This document shows, piece after piece, positions 25,626 to 33,528 of a stretch of 36,199 nucleotides of DNA (position 1 is the first letter of the stretch; the number at the start of each line of letters is the position of its first letter). The stretch spans positions 1 to 36,199 of the forward strand of contig DATJHJ010000082.1 of the NCBI GenBank assembly GCA_035494015.1, given 5' to 3'. The translations under genes and the position numbers were made by a program. This DNA is from CADCTB01 sp035494015. Lineage in GTDB: Bacteria > Actinomycetota > Acidimicrobiia > Acidimicrobiales > AC-14. Under the pieces are notes generated by a model. It had not been told where the DNA came from and made no database searches. It worked only from the letters and a program-made list of their open reading frames with translations.

Positions 25626-26441
25626 CTACAGGCGCAGCGACCGGACGGCGCTGGCGATGAGGGGGGCCACCGTGAGCAGCCCGAAGGCCGGCAGCGTGCA
25701 GCTGACCAGGGGGAAGAGCAGTTTGACGGGGACCTTCCGGGCCGCTTCCTCGGCCCGGCGGCGCCGGTCGGCCCGCACCTCGTGGGCGAGGCGCTCGAGG
25801 CTGGCCCCCAGCGAGGCCCCGTAGCGCTCCGACGCCACCAGGGCGGCGACGAGCGGGCGGGTGGCCTCCCCGGCCCGGGTCGGCAGGTCGTCGAGGGCGT
25901 CGGCCAGGCGGCGGCCCAGCTCGGCCTCGTGCAGGGCGTGGGCCAGCTCGGCCCCGAGCGGGCCGGAGGCCCGGCGGGCGACCGCAGCCACGGCCAGGCG
26001 CACCGTGAGCCCGGCGCCCACGGCCAGCACGAGCAGGTCGACGACGTCGGGCAGGTCGGCGGCGATGGCCGCAACCCGCCGGCGCTGGCGGCGACGGGCC
26101 GACAGCGCGGGCAGGGCCCAGGCGAGGACACCGGCGGGGATGGCGACCGGGGGCAGGACGGGCAGGGCGACCACGGCCACCACCAGGGCGGTCCCCAGGC
26201 GGCGGGCGCCCGCCGGCGTCGGGTCGCGCCGCAGCCGCCGCAGCACGGTGCTGCCCAGCCGTTCCACGAGCCGACCGATGACCGGGCCCGGACCGGCGGG
26301 AGGGGCCTCGGGGGCGGCCGCTTCTCCGCCCTCGGCCGGGCCGGGGCCGAGGGAACGGAGCCGGGCGGGAGCGGGCCGGTAGCGCCACCCGGCGGCCAGG
26401 CCGGCCGCGGCCCAGGCGACGAAGGCCAGCCCGGGGCTCAT
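25626..26441 (-). CDS. tadC: Tad pilus inner-membrane protein TadC
   Basis: Encodes 271 residues. The T2SSF domain (about 125-250) has DLPDVVDLLVLAVGAGLTVRLAV, ELGRRLADALDDLPTRAG and YGASLGASLERLAHEVRADRRRRAEE, then a final hydrophobic helix pair with LLFPLVSCTLPAFGLLTVAPLI. It would form the pilus platform with TadB. The ATG at 26441 overlaps the stop of the preceding micro-ORF (ATGA). Confidence 0.92.
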   Translation of the reverse strand: MSPGLAFVAWAAAGLAAGWRYRPAPARLRSLGPGPAEGGEAAAPEAPPAGPGPVIGRLVERLGSTVLRRLRRDPTPAGARRLGTALVVAVVALPVLPPVAIPAGVLAWALPALSARRRQRRRVAAIAADLPDVVDLLVLAVGAGLTVRLAVAAVARRASGPLGAELAHALHEAELGRRLADALDDLPTRAGEATRPLVAALVASERYGASLGASLERLAHEVRADRRRRAEEAARKVPVKLLFPLVSCTLPAFGLLTVAPLIASAVRSLRL

Positions 26442-26545
26442 GATGTCTCCGGGTCGCTGCGCTCGCCGGCCTTTGCGGGCCTGCCGGCCGGGGCCTCCGC
26501 TGCGCTACGGCAGGGCCGGCAGCCCCGGCCGGCGTGCTCGCTCAT
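26438..26545 (-). CDS. 35-residue micro-ORF spanning the tadB-tadC gap
   Basis: An open frame of 35 codons runs from ATG 26545, overlapping the tadB stop in ATGA, to a TGA overlapping the tadC start in ATGA. It thus fills the gap exactly. The product is Arg/Ala/Pro/Gly-rich with two cysteines (GRGCRPC) and ends ERSDPETS; it has no recognised fold. It is largely made of the palindromic repeat at 26483-26533. It may serve only to couple translation of tadB and tadC, or be a repeat-derived accident. Confidence 0.35.
   Translation of the reverse strand: MSEHAGRGCRPCRSAAEAPAGRPAKAGERSDPETS
26483..26533. repeat. 12-bp inverted repeat between tadB and tadC
   Basis: GCCGGCCGGGGC at 26483-26494 is repeated in exact inverted form at 26522-26533, with 27 bases between, themselves GC-rich with further GCCGGC pairs. 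The rest of the 100-base gap is also made of short GC palindromes, like a REP-type or miniature palindromic element. Such an element is rare inside a tightly packed operon. Confidence 0.7.
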
Positions 26546-27453
26546 ACCGCCACCTGGGACAGGCGCTGCATCCACAGCCACCCGAGGCCGTCGAGGGTCA
26601 GGCCGACGGTGAGCAGGATGAGCCCGGCGGGCGTGTGCAGGAGGAACTGCGAGGTCCGGGGGTCGGTGGCGGCGGCGAAGGCGCCGAAGCCCACCGGGGC
26701 CAGGCCGATCACCAGGGCGGAGATGCGGGCCTGGGAGGCCAGCGCCCGCAGCTCGGCGCCCACGGCCAGGCGCTCCCGCACGGTGGCGGCCACCCCGTCC
26801 ACCGCCCGGGCCTGGGCCCCGCCGGTCTCGGCTCCCAGGCACAGGGCGGCCACCCCCAGGCGGACCCCGGCCAGGGGCCGGCGGGCGGCGATGCCTTCGA
26901 GGGCGGCGACCAGGCTGGCCCCTTGGCGCGCCTCGGCCCCGGCGCGGGCCAACTCGGCGGCGAGCTGCGGGCTGCCGCCGGGGGCGGCGCCCGCCTCTTC
27001 GATGGCCTGGCGGAGTGATGCGCCCGATCGCAGGGAGCGGGCCACCGCCTCCAGGGCGCCGGGCAAGGCCTGCTCCAGGCGGGTGGCTGCCGCGCCCCGG
27101 CGGGAGCGCACGACCAGGGCGGGACCGGCGCCCAGGGCGAGCAGGGCCACGCCCGCCAGGCCGGGCCCGCCGGCGACCGCGGCCACCAGCGGGCCGAGCC
27201 CGAGCGCCAGCAGCCAGGCCGTCCACGCCGCCTCGGGCCGGAGGGGGAGGGCGGCGTCCACCAGGGCCCGGCCCACCCGGGCCGGCGGTTGGGGCAGCGT
27301 CCGGCGCGCCGCCGGCGCCATCTCCCCGCTGGCAGGGTTGGGGCCCGAGGGGAGGCGGGCGGCGACCGCGCCGCGGCGGGACAGGGCGAGGGCGGACCGG
27401 GCCGCGGCGCCCATGGCCAGGACCGCGGCGGCGAGCATGGCGGCGAGGGTCAT
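26542..27453 (-). CDS. tadB: Tad pilus inner-membrane protein TadB
   Basis: Encodes 303 residues. N-terminal membrane helices, then a T2SSF domain with RLEQALPGALEAVARSLRSGASLRQAIEEAG and GAETGGAQARAVDGVAATVRERLAVGAELRALASQARISALVIG, and C-terminal helices (about 245-290). It pairs with TadC as the pilus platform. The ATG at 27453 overlaps the tadA stop (ATGA). An alternative downstream ATG at 27438 is less likely because of the coupling. Confidence 0.92.
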   Translation of the reverse strand: MTLAAMLAAAVLAMGAAARSALALSRRGAVAARLPSGPNPASGEMAPAARRTLPQPPARVGRALVDAALPLRPEAAWTAWLLALGLGPLVAAVAGGPGLAGVALLALGAGPALVVRSRRGAAATRLEQALPGALEAVARSLRSGASLRQAIEEAGAAPGGSPQLAAELARAGAEARQGASLVAALEGIAARRPLAGVRLGVAALCLGAETGGAQARAVDGVAATVRERLAVGAELRALASQARISALVIGLAPVGFGAFAAATDPRTSQFLLHTPAGLILLTVGLTLDGLGWLWMQRLSQVAV

Positions 27454-28589
27454 GGCTGCTCGCCGCCGGCCGGGGGGACGATCAGCCCGTCGGCGTCGGC
27501 GACGAGGCGGGTGCGGGGCCCGCCGTCGACGATCTGGGGCCCGGCCAGCACCTCGGCCACCGCCACCACCCGCCGGCTGCCGTCGGGGCGGCGCGCCACC
27601 TGGACCACCAGGTCCAGCGCCGATTCGAGCTGGCTGCGCACCGCAGCCAGGGGGAGCTGGACCTCGCCCATCAGCACCATGGTCTCCAGGCGGGAGAGGG
27701 CGTCTTCGGGACTGTTGGCGTGGCAGGTGGAAAGCGAGCCCTCGTGGCCGGTGTTCATGGCCTGGAGCATGTCGAGGGCTTCGGGGCCGCGGACCTCCCC
27801 CACCACGATCCGGTCGGGCCGCATGCGCAGGGCGTTGCGGACCAGATCGCGGATGCGTACCTCACCTGCCCCCTCGGCGTTCGCCGGCCGGGACTCCAGG
27901 CGGACGACGTGTTCGCCCGGGAGGGCCAGCTCGGCCGCGTCCTCCACGGTGATCACACGCTCCGAGGCCGGGATGCACGAGGCCAGGGCGTTGAGCAGGG
28001 TGGTCTTGCCGGCCCCGGTGCCGCCGGAGACGATCAGGTTGCGCCGGCCGGCCACGGCGGCGGCCAGCAGGTCGGCCACCTCCGGAGGGGCGAAGGCGGC
28101 CAGGGGCACCGCCTTGGCCCCGAAGCGCCGGACGGTCAGGCACGGCCCGTCCACGGCCAGCGGCGGGACGACGGCGTTGACCCGGGACCCGTCCGGGAGC
28201 CGGGCGTCCACCAGCGGCGACGACCGGTCGATCCGCAGGCCCAGGGGGGCGACCACCTTCTCGATGAGGTGCTCGATGGCCGCGGCGTCCAGGTCGATCG
28301 GGACGCGGGTCAGCTGCCCGCTGCGCTCCACCCAGACCCGGCCCGGTCCGTTGACCATGATCTCGGTGACCGCGGGATCGGCCAGCAACGGCTCGAGGGC
28401 GCCCAGGCCGCAGACGTCGGCCAGCACCCCGGCGACCAGCCGATGGCGCAGGCCGGTGCCCAGCAGGGGGACCTCTTCCTCGACCAGGGCGGCCACCCGC
28501 TCGGCCAGCGGCCCGTCCCCCCCGTCGGCCAGCAGGCGGGCATGGATGCGGGCCTTGGCCTCGGCCAGGGGGGCGGCGACCACGCTCAT
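27450..28589 (-). CDS. tadA: Tad pilus assembly ATPase TadA (CpaF)
   Basis: Encodes 379 residues. A secretion ATPase of the VirB11/CpaF group: ADPAVTEIMVNGPGRVWVER in the N-terminal domain, RIDRSSPLVDARLPDGSRVNAVVPPLA, the Walker A GGTGAGKTT at 189-197, the Asp box VEDAAEL, Walker B RIVVGEVRG and the His box AMNTGHEGSLSTCHANSP. It powers pilus extension or secretion. The ATG at 28589 shares ATGA with the stop of the tadZ-like gene. Reading frames continue upstream but without homology. Confidence 0.95.
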   Translation of the reverse strand: MSVVAAPLAEAKARIHARLLADGGDGPLAERVAALVEEEVPLLGTGLRHRLVAGVLADVCGLGALEPLLADPAVTEIMVNGPGRVWVERSGQLTRVPIDLDAAAIEHLIEKVVAPLGLRIDRSSPLVDARLPDGSRVNAVVPPLAVDGPCLTVRRFGAKAVPLAAFAPPEVADLLAAAVAGRRNLIVSGGTGAGKTTLLNALASCIPASERVITVEDAAELALPGEHVVRLESRPANAEGAGEVRIRDLVRNALRMRPDRIVVGEVRGPEALDMLQAMNTGHEGSLSTCHANSPEDALSRLETMVLMGEVQLPLAAVRSQLESALDLVVQVARRPDGSRRVVAVAEVLAGPQIVDGGPRTRLVADADGLIVPPAGGEQP

Positions 28590-29278
28590 GCCGCGTCCCG
28601 CCCGGCCGCCGCCCCCACGGCGCCCCGCAGGGCCCGCTCGAGGGCGCGGGGGACCCGGCGGGCCAGCAGGCCGGCGTCGACCGCCCGGGCCACCGCAGGA
28701 TCGACCTCCACCTCGGCGCGGACGGGGACGCCCAGCACGTCTTCGATGTCGCGGCGCCCCAGCGCCCGGCCGCCTTCGTTGACCAGGACGACGCCGGAGG
28801 GACGCAACGGCGCGGCGAGGGCCCGCCGCAGGGCCAGGTAGCAGGGCCGCAGGACGAGGAGGGAGACGGGGGCGGCGGCGGCCACCGCCAGCCCGGCGCC
28901 CTCGGTGGCCGCCCCGCAGTCGACCACGACGGCGCGGGCATCGGCGGCCAGCGCCTCCACCAGGGCGTCGGCCCGGCCGGGCCCGGGCCGCAGCTCCACC
29001 GCCGGCCGCCGCCAGGCCAGCAACCCCAGCCCGGGGCCGGCTTCCACCTCCAGCCGCGACAGGGCGCCGGCGGCCACGTCGGGCCCGGCGGCCAGCCATT
29101 CGGCCAGGCCCGGGCCGGAGGGGTCGGGCAGCCCGAGGACGGACGCCGCATCCCCGCACAGGTCGGCCAGCAGGGCGCCGCCACCGGCTCGGGACGTTCG
29201 GGCCAGCACTGCGGCGAGGCCGCAGGCGATCACCGTGGTGCCGCTGCCCCCCTTGGGCGACCAGCAAGCGATGAGCAT
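28586..29278 (-). CDS. tadZ: TadZ/CpaE-like MinD-family ATPase
   Basis: Encodes 230 residues. The deviant Walker A WSPKGGSGTTVIACGLAAVLA is at 6-26; a Walker B-like VVVDCGAATEG and a third LVNEGG segment follow, a shortened ParA/MinD fold. In Tad systems this protein places the machinery at the pole. It lacks the receiver-like N-terminal domain of CpaE. ATG 29278 is chosen because GGGGAGGG precedes it by five bases. It is first in the operon. Confidence 0.85.
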   Translation of the reverse strand: MLIACWSPKGGSGTTVIACGLAAVLARTSRAGGGALLADLCGDAASVLGLPDPSGPGLAEWLAAGPDVAAGALSRLEVEAGPGLGLLAWRRPAVELRPGPGRADALVEALAADARAVVVDCGAATEGAGLAVAAAAPVSLLVLRPCYLALRRALAAPLRPSGVVLVNEGGRALGRRDIEDVLGVPVRAEVEVDPAVARAVDAGLLARRVPRALERALRGAVGAAAGRDAA

Positions 29279-29329
29279 CGAGCCCTCCCCGGGCGCGAAC
29301 AACTGAACCTCGGGGAAGAGATCAACGAA

Positions 29330-29358
29330 AACCTAGCGGGCCGGCCGGCGGTTGGCAA
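29330..29358 (-). promoter_or_regulatory. Candidate promoter of the Tad operon
   Basis: On the minus strand TTGCCA (29358-29353, five of six consensus bases) is separated by exactly 17 bases from TAGGTT (29335-29330, three of six). Transcription would start near 29323 and leave a leader of about 45 bases to the tadZ ATG. Confidence 0.4.
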
Positions 29359-29378
29359 GGCCCGGAGTGAAAGAACCT

Positions 29379-29453
29379 TTAGGAGGCGCGCACCTTGCGG
29401 GCCGCGACCACGCCGAGGGCGACGAGCATGACGAGCAGGATCAGCTTCTTCAT
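29379..29453 (-). CDS. 24-residue single-helix membrane peptide
   Basis: ATG AAG AAG at 29453 opens a frame encoding MKKLILLVMLVALGVVAARK and four more residues before TAA. This is a typical one-helix membrane peptide with positive ends, like very small actinobacterial proteins I recall (DLW-39-like, but shorter). An AGG lies about nine bases upstream. It follows tRNA-Sec on the same strand. Too short for certainty. Confidence 0.4.
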   Translation of the reverse strand: MKKLILLVMLVALGVVAARKVRAS

Positions 29454-29487
29454 GCCCGCAGCCTACGCCCACGACCGCCTCCCCACC

Positions 29488-29533
29488 TTCTGGCTGCAGT
29501 TACCCGCCAATGGGCGGGTACCTGCAGCCAGAA
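29488..29533. repeat. 21-bp near-perfect hairpin
   Basis: Arms 29488-29508 and 29513-29533 pair with one mismatch (T29500 against C29521) around a four-base loop. CTGCAG and TACCCGCC/GGCGGGTA are within the arms. It begins 40 bases beyond the 3' end of tRNA-Sec on the minus strand, so may stop that transcript, but no T-tract follows on either strand. Confidence 0.85.
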
Positions 29534-29573
29534 CGGAGGGGGGCGAGCCACCGGCCCGGTCGGCGAGAGGATT

Positions 29574-29669
29574 TGGCGGAGGTGGACGGGAATCGAACCC
29601 GCCGGACGGGGATCGCCCGTCCCACCCGCTTTGAAGGCGGGGGAGCCCACCAGGTGCCCGGACACCTCC
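29574..29669 (-). tRNA. selC: tRNA-Sec (anticodon TCA)
   Basis: The minus strand gives 96 nt including encoded CCA. The acceptor GGAGGTG pairs with CACCTCC (seven pairs; position 8 is T opposite C, where bacterial tRNA-Sec usually has an eighth pair). The anticodon stem CCCGC/GCGGG encloses loop CTTCAAA, so the anticodon is TCA. A long variable arm has a seven-pair GGACGGG/CCCGTCC stem. The T loop is TTCGATT. The long variable arm, the extended acceptor and TCA together identify selenocysteine tRNA. selA, selB and selD are not in the window. Confidence 0.95.
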
Positions 29670-29804
29670 ACCCCGGACCCTACCGGGACGACGGCCCATA
29701 ACCGGAATCAGGTGTGGACATCGTCGCCGATGGGCAGAAGCAGCCTGAGGGTCCAGACGTCGGGCCGCGGCGGCAGTTGGGTCTCGGCCCAGTGGGAGGA
29801 AAGG

Positions 29805-32108
29805 TTGTTCGCGTCTGAGGCCGTCTTCGGCCGCCGGATCGGCGGTGCGGCGCGGCCGTGGCCGACCATCGAGGCATGGGACGACCCCCTCGTGCGCGGG
29901 GTCACTGCCCTGGCCGTGGCCAGCGCCCTGGTCCCGGTCCTGGTCGTCGGCCTGCTGTCCGTGTTCCTCCTGGCCAGCCCCCTGTCCGGCGCCCTCCCGG
30001 CTGAGCGCCCGGCCATCGACTCGCAGATCACCCGGGTCTACGACCGCAACGGCGTGGAGATCGCCAACTTCCGTCGGTACGACACCAGCCTGCCCGTCGC
30101 TCGGGCCGACATCCCTCCGGTGCTGGTCGATGCGGTCGTGGCCGCCGAGGACCAGCGGTTCTACAGCCACAAGGGCGTGGACTCTCGGGGCATCATCCGG
30201 GCGTTCATGGCCGACCTGCGGGGCGGCGGCTACGTGGAGGGGGCGTCGACCATCACCCAGCAGTACGTCCGCATGGCCTACGTCGGCGACGAGCGCACCA
30301 TGGGCCGCAAGCTGCGGGAGGCGGTCCTGGCCGGTCGCCTGGAGAAGAAGCTGAGCAAGGACGAGATCCTCTACCGGTACCTCTCGCGGGCGTATTTCGG
30401 CAGCGGCGCGTACGGCGTGGGTGCGGCGGCCGACACCTACTTTCGCAAGCCGGTCAAGGACCTCACCCTGTCCGAGGCGGCCATGCTGGCCGGGCTGCTC
30501 ACCGCCCCCTCCCTGCACGACCCCCGCACCAGCCCGGCCGACGCCGAGTACCAGCGGGTGCGGGTGCTGGACAAGATGGCCGACCAGCACCGCATCTCGC
30601 CCACCCAGCTCGCCGAGGCCCGCCCCCAGCGGGTCACCCTGGCCGAGGACATGCCCCGCGACGGCAGCCCGGCCACGGTCGTACAGCCGCCCCGGACGGT
30701 CGAGACCAAGTACCCGTGGTTCAGCGACTACGTCCGCAGCTACCTGCTGGCCCGCTACGGGGACCAGGCGGTGTACGCGGGCGGCCTGCGGGTGGAGACC
30801 TCGCTCGACCCGGACCTGCAGGCCAAGGCCGAGGCCGCGGTCGGCGAGGCGTTGAAGGGCACCTCGGCGCCCTTGGACATGGCCCTGGTCTCCCTCGACC
30901 CGGCGACGGGGCAGGTCAAGGCCCTGGTGGGCGGCCGGGACTTCGCCCGCTCGCAGGTGAACCTGGCCCTCGGCAGCTGCCCGGCCCAGTCGCAGCCCCA
31001 GCCGGGCGACGGGCCCATCTGCGTGCCCGGCGGTGGCTCCGGCCGCCAGCCCGGCTCCGCGTTCAAGCCCTTCACCCTGGCCGAGGCGCTCGAGCAGGGG
31101 ATGAGCGTCGACAAGACCTATCGCGGGCCCAGCACCTACACCTACCCCCACTGCACCGGTGTCGGTTGCACCGTCCACAACGCCGAGAGCGGGGGCTACG
31201 GCTACCTCACCCTGCGCCAGGCCACCGCCTACTCCGTGAACACGGTGTACGCCCAGCTCATCCAGGACGTGGGGGTCAAGAAGGTGGCGAGCCTGGCCAA
31301 CCGGATGGGCCTGACCATGGTCAACCCGGACGGCCAGCAGCCCAACGGCGAGCCCTACGGCCCCAGCCTCACCCTCGGTGCGGCAGAGGTGTCGCCCCTC
31401 GACATGGCCGCCGCCTACGGGGTGTTCGCCAACCGGGGCATGCAGGAGGCGGCCACGCCGATCGTCAAGGTGACCGACTCGACCGGCAAGGTCCTCGAGG
31501 ACAACCGGGCCCGGGCCGCCAAGCGGGTACTCGCCGAGAACGTGGCCGACCAGGTCAACGACGTGCTCAAGGACGTCATCGGCCACGGCACCGGGACCGC
31601 CGCCGACATCGGCCGGCCGAACGGGACGGCGGGCAAGACCGGGACGGCCGAGAACTACAGCAACGCCTGGTTCGTGGGCTACACGCCGCAGCTGTCCACC
31701 GCGGTGTGGATGGGCTACTCGGACAGCCTGCGGCCCCTTGTCAACATCAAGGGGGTCAGCCGGGTCTTCGGTGGCACCATCCCGGCCAAGGCGTGGCACG
31801 ACTACATGGCCGCCGCCCTCGACGGCGTCCCGCCCGTCGACTTCGTGCCCCCGTCCAAGCCGGCTCCGCCGCCGCCCGTGCCCGCCGCGCCCAGCGTCAC
31901 GCCGGCGCCCACCACCCCGCCGGTGACCTACGAGCCCCCCGTCGACGTGCCGTTGCCGGCCGACCCCGTCCCATTGCCCACCTACTCGCCGCCGGTCGTC
32001 ATCGTTCCCCCGGCGACCACGCCCACCACGGAGCCGCCCATCATCTCGCCGCCCCCGTCGCCCGCCCTGACCCCCCTCCAGGGCATCCTGCGGGGGCTGC
32101 AGCGCTGA
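29805..32108 (+). CDS. Class A penicillin-binding protein (transglycosylase/transpeptidase)
   Basis: Encodes 767 residues if TTG 29805 is used, which has GGGAGG five bases upstream; ATG 29730 would add 25 residues but lacks a ribosome binding site. One membrane helix (about 34-58) precedes a GT51 glycosyltransferase domain with AAEDQRFYSHKGVD (catalytic Glu), GASTITQQYVR and RKLREAVLAGRLEKKLSKDEIL. The transpeptidase domain has the nucleophile motif SAFK, YSVN and KTGTAEN. The tail from about 690 is Pro-rich. It synthesises peptidoglycan at the outer face of the membrane. Its stop overlaps the next gene in TGATG. Confidence 0.94.
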   Translation: MFASEAVFGRRIGGAARPWPTIEAWDDPLVRGVTALAVASALVPVLVVGLLSVFLLASPLSGALPAERPAIDSQITRVYDRNGVEIANFRRYDTSLPVARADIPPVLVDAVVAAEDQRFYSHKGVDSRGIIRAFMADLRGGGYVEGASTITQQYVRMAYVGDERTMGRKLREAVLAGRLEKKLSKDEILYRYLSRAYFGSGAYGVGAAADTYFRKPVKDLTLSEAAMLAGLLTAPSLHDPRTSPADAEYQRVRVLDKMADQHRISPTQLAEARPQRVTLAEDMPRDGSPATVVQPPRTVETKYPWFSDYVRSYLLARYGDQAVYAGGLRVETSLDPDLQAKAEAAVGEALKGTSAPLDMALVSLDPATGQVKALVGGRDFARSQVNLALGSCPAQSQPQPGDGPICVPGGGSGRQPGSAFKPFTLAEALEQGMSVDKTYRGPSTYTYPHCTGVGCTVHNAESGGYGYLTLRQATAYSVNTVYAQLIQDVGVKKVASLANRMGLTMVNPDGQQPNGEPYGPSLTLGAAEVSPLDMAAAYGVFANRGMQEAATPIVKVTDSTGKVLEDNRARAAKRVLAENVADQVNDVLKDVIGHGTGTAADIGRPNGTAGKTGTAENYSNAWFVGYTPQLSTAVWMGYSDSLRPLVNIKGVSRVFGGTIPAKAWHDYMAAALDGVPPVDFVPPSKPAPPPPVPAAPSVTPAPTTPPVTYEPPVDVPLPADPVPLPTYSPPVVIVPPATTPTTEPPIISPPPSPALTPLQGILRGLQR

Positions 32109-32341
32109 TGCTCGTGCTGCTGATCGTCGTGCCCGCGGTGATCGTCGCTGTCGGCGTGGTCGCCGTGCTCGACTGGCTGGGCGTGCTCCCCCGGCTGGAC
32201 ACCGGCACGGCCAGCGCGCCGGGGTCGTTCCTCGAACGCCTCCCGCGGGCCGGCCTCTACGCCGCCGCCGGCGTGATGGCGGCGTGGATCGTCGCCTGGG
32301 TCGTCCTCTTCGTGGTCGGCATCAGCACGCTCAGCGGCTGA
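32108..32341 (+). CDS. Small membrane protein coupled to the PBP gene
   Basis: Encodes 77 residues with two hydrophobic helices (about 2-26 and 48-73, the latter GVMAAWIVAWVVLFVVG) joined by a polar loop. Its ATG overlaps the stop of the penicillin-binding protein gene in TGATG, so it is translated with it. Family unknown; an accessory membrane subunit for cell wall synthesis is a guess from position. It ends nine bases before the convergent sigma gene. Confidence 0.7.
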   Translation: MLVLLIVVPAVIVAVGVVAVLDWLGVLPRLDTGTASAPGSFLERLPRAGLYAAAGVMAAWIVAWVVLFVVGISTLSG

Positions 32342-32349
32342 CGCCGCGG

Positions 32350-33288
32350 TCAGACGGCCAGCAGATCCCGGGCGCCGGTGTCGGAGCTGGGGTGGCGGAG
32401 CTTGGACATGGCCCGGGCCTCGATCTGGCGGATGCGCTCCCGGGTCAGGTTGAAGTGCTCGCCGACCTCCTCCAGGGTCCGGGGCTCGCCCCGGTCGAGG
32501 CCGAAGCGCAGGCGCAGGATCTCCCGCTCGCGCTCGTCGAGCGGGCCCAGGAGCTTGGAGATCTCCTCGGGCAGCAGGGCGGTGGCCGCCACCTCGAAGG
32601 GCGACTCGGCCGAGCGGTCCTCGACCACGTCGCCCAGCTCGGCGTCCCCGTCCTCGCGCAGTGGCTCGGACAGAGACAGCGGCTCGGCGGCGAAGCGCAG
32701 GGCCTCGGTGACCTTGTCCTCCGGCATCTCCACCTCGGCCGACAGCTCCGAGAGGGTGGCCGGGCGACCCAGCTTCAGCTCCAGCCGGGCCCGGGCCTTC
32801 TGGAGGCGGGCCAGGGTGTCGCCGGCGTGGACGGGCAGTCGGATGGTGCGGCCGCTGTTGGCGATGCCGCGGGTGATGGCCTGGCGGATCCACCAGGTGG
32901 CGTAGGTGGAGAACTTGAAGCCCTTGCGCCAGTCGAACTTCTCGACCGCGTGCATGAGGCCCAGGTTGCCCTCCTGGATGAGGTCCAGCAGGGGGAGCCC
33001 CGACGCCTGGTACTTCTTGGCGATGGAGACGACCAGCCGCAGGTTGGACTGGACGAAGGTGCGCTGGGCGCTGACCCCCTCGGCGTTCACCCGGCGCAGC
33101 TCGCGCTTGCGGCTCTGGGGCAGGCTGTTGCCCTCGGCGTCCAGGTGGACGCGCGCCTCGTTCCCGGCCTCGATGGCCTTGGCCAGGCGGACCTCGTCAT
33201 CCTTGGTCAGCAGCGGGTACTGACCGATATCGGTGAGGTACAGGCGGACGAGGTCTTCCTCGTCTCGCTCGACTCGCTCCTTGGGCAC
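32350..33288 (-). CDS. Principal-type sigma factor (sigma-70 group 1/2)
   Basis: Encodes 312 residues from GTG 33288. Region 1.2 (DLVRLYLTDIGQYPLLT), region 2 (NLRLVVSIAKKYQASGLPLLDLIQEGNLGLMHAVEKFD, FKFSTYATWWIRQAITRGIANS), region 3 and region 4 (LDEREREILRLRFGLDRGEPRTLEEVGEHFNLTRERIRQIEARAMSKLR, given here in parts) are complete; region 1.1 is missing. That suits a SigB-like group 2 factor or a short primary factor. A hairpin lies 78-95 bases upstream in the leader. The Ser-Asp-Thr-Gly end is variable. It would direct RNA polymerase to -35/-10 promoters. Confidence 0.93.
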   Translation of the reverse strand: MPKERVERDEEDLVRLYLTDIGQYPLLTKDDEVRLAKAIEAGNEARVHLDAEGNSLPQSRKRELRRVNAEGVSAQRTFVQSNLRLVVSIAKKYQASGLPLLDLIQEGNLGLMHAVEKFDWRKGFKFSTYATWWIRQAITRGIANSGRTIRLPVHAGDTLARLQKARARLELKLGRPATLSELSAEVEMPEDKVTEALRFAAEPLSLSEPLREDGDAELGDVVEDRSAESPFEVAATALLPEEISKLLGPLDEREREILRLRFGLDRGEPRTLEEVGEHFNLTRERIRQIEARAMSKLRHPSSDTGARDLLAV

Positions 33289-33365
33289 GATGCGGTTCTT
33301 CTTCCTTGGTGTTCAGCTAGCGACGACTAGCGCTTCAGGGCGGCAAAGAGACAACGCCATGGGGG

Positions 33366-33383
33366 ACGCGGGCATTCCCGCGT
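33366..33383. promoter_or_regulatory. Seven-pair hairpin in the sigma gene leader
   Basis: ACGCGGG (33366-33372) and CCCGCGT (33377-33383) form a perfect stem with a four-base loop, between the sigma gene start and the arsR control region. It has no T-tract, so it is not an ordinary terminator; a leader stem of the sigma mRNA is possible. Confidence 0.45.
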
Positions 33384-33493
33384 GAAGGGGTCTGGGCGTC
33401 GGATGTCTTCCTCCACTCTACCGGCACGGTCAAGCGCGCCGGCACGAAGGCCATTCCGGACCGTTTCATCATAGATCCGGCCCGGCGGGGAGT

Positions 33494-33519
33494 AACATCT
33501 GCATGACCGTTCAGATATT
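33494..33519 (+). promoter_or_regulatory. ArsR/SmtB 12-2-12 operator
   Basis: AACATCTGCATG, two bases, then CGTTCAGATATT is an imperfect 12-2-12 inverted repeat (nine of twelve positions symmetric), the standard binding site of zinc-sensing ArsR/SmtB repressors. It ends nine bases before the arsR ATG, overlapping the ribosome binding region and probably the promoter, so the repressor should control itself and the coupled exporter. Confidence 0.7.
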
Positions 33520-33528
33520 GGAGACCGA

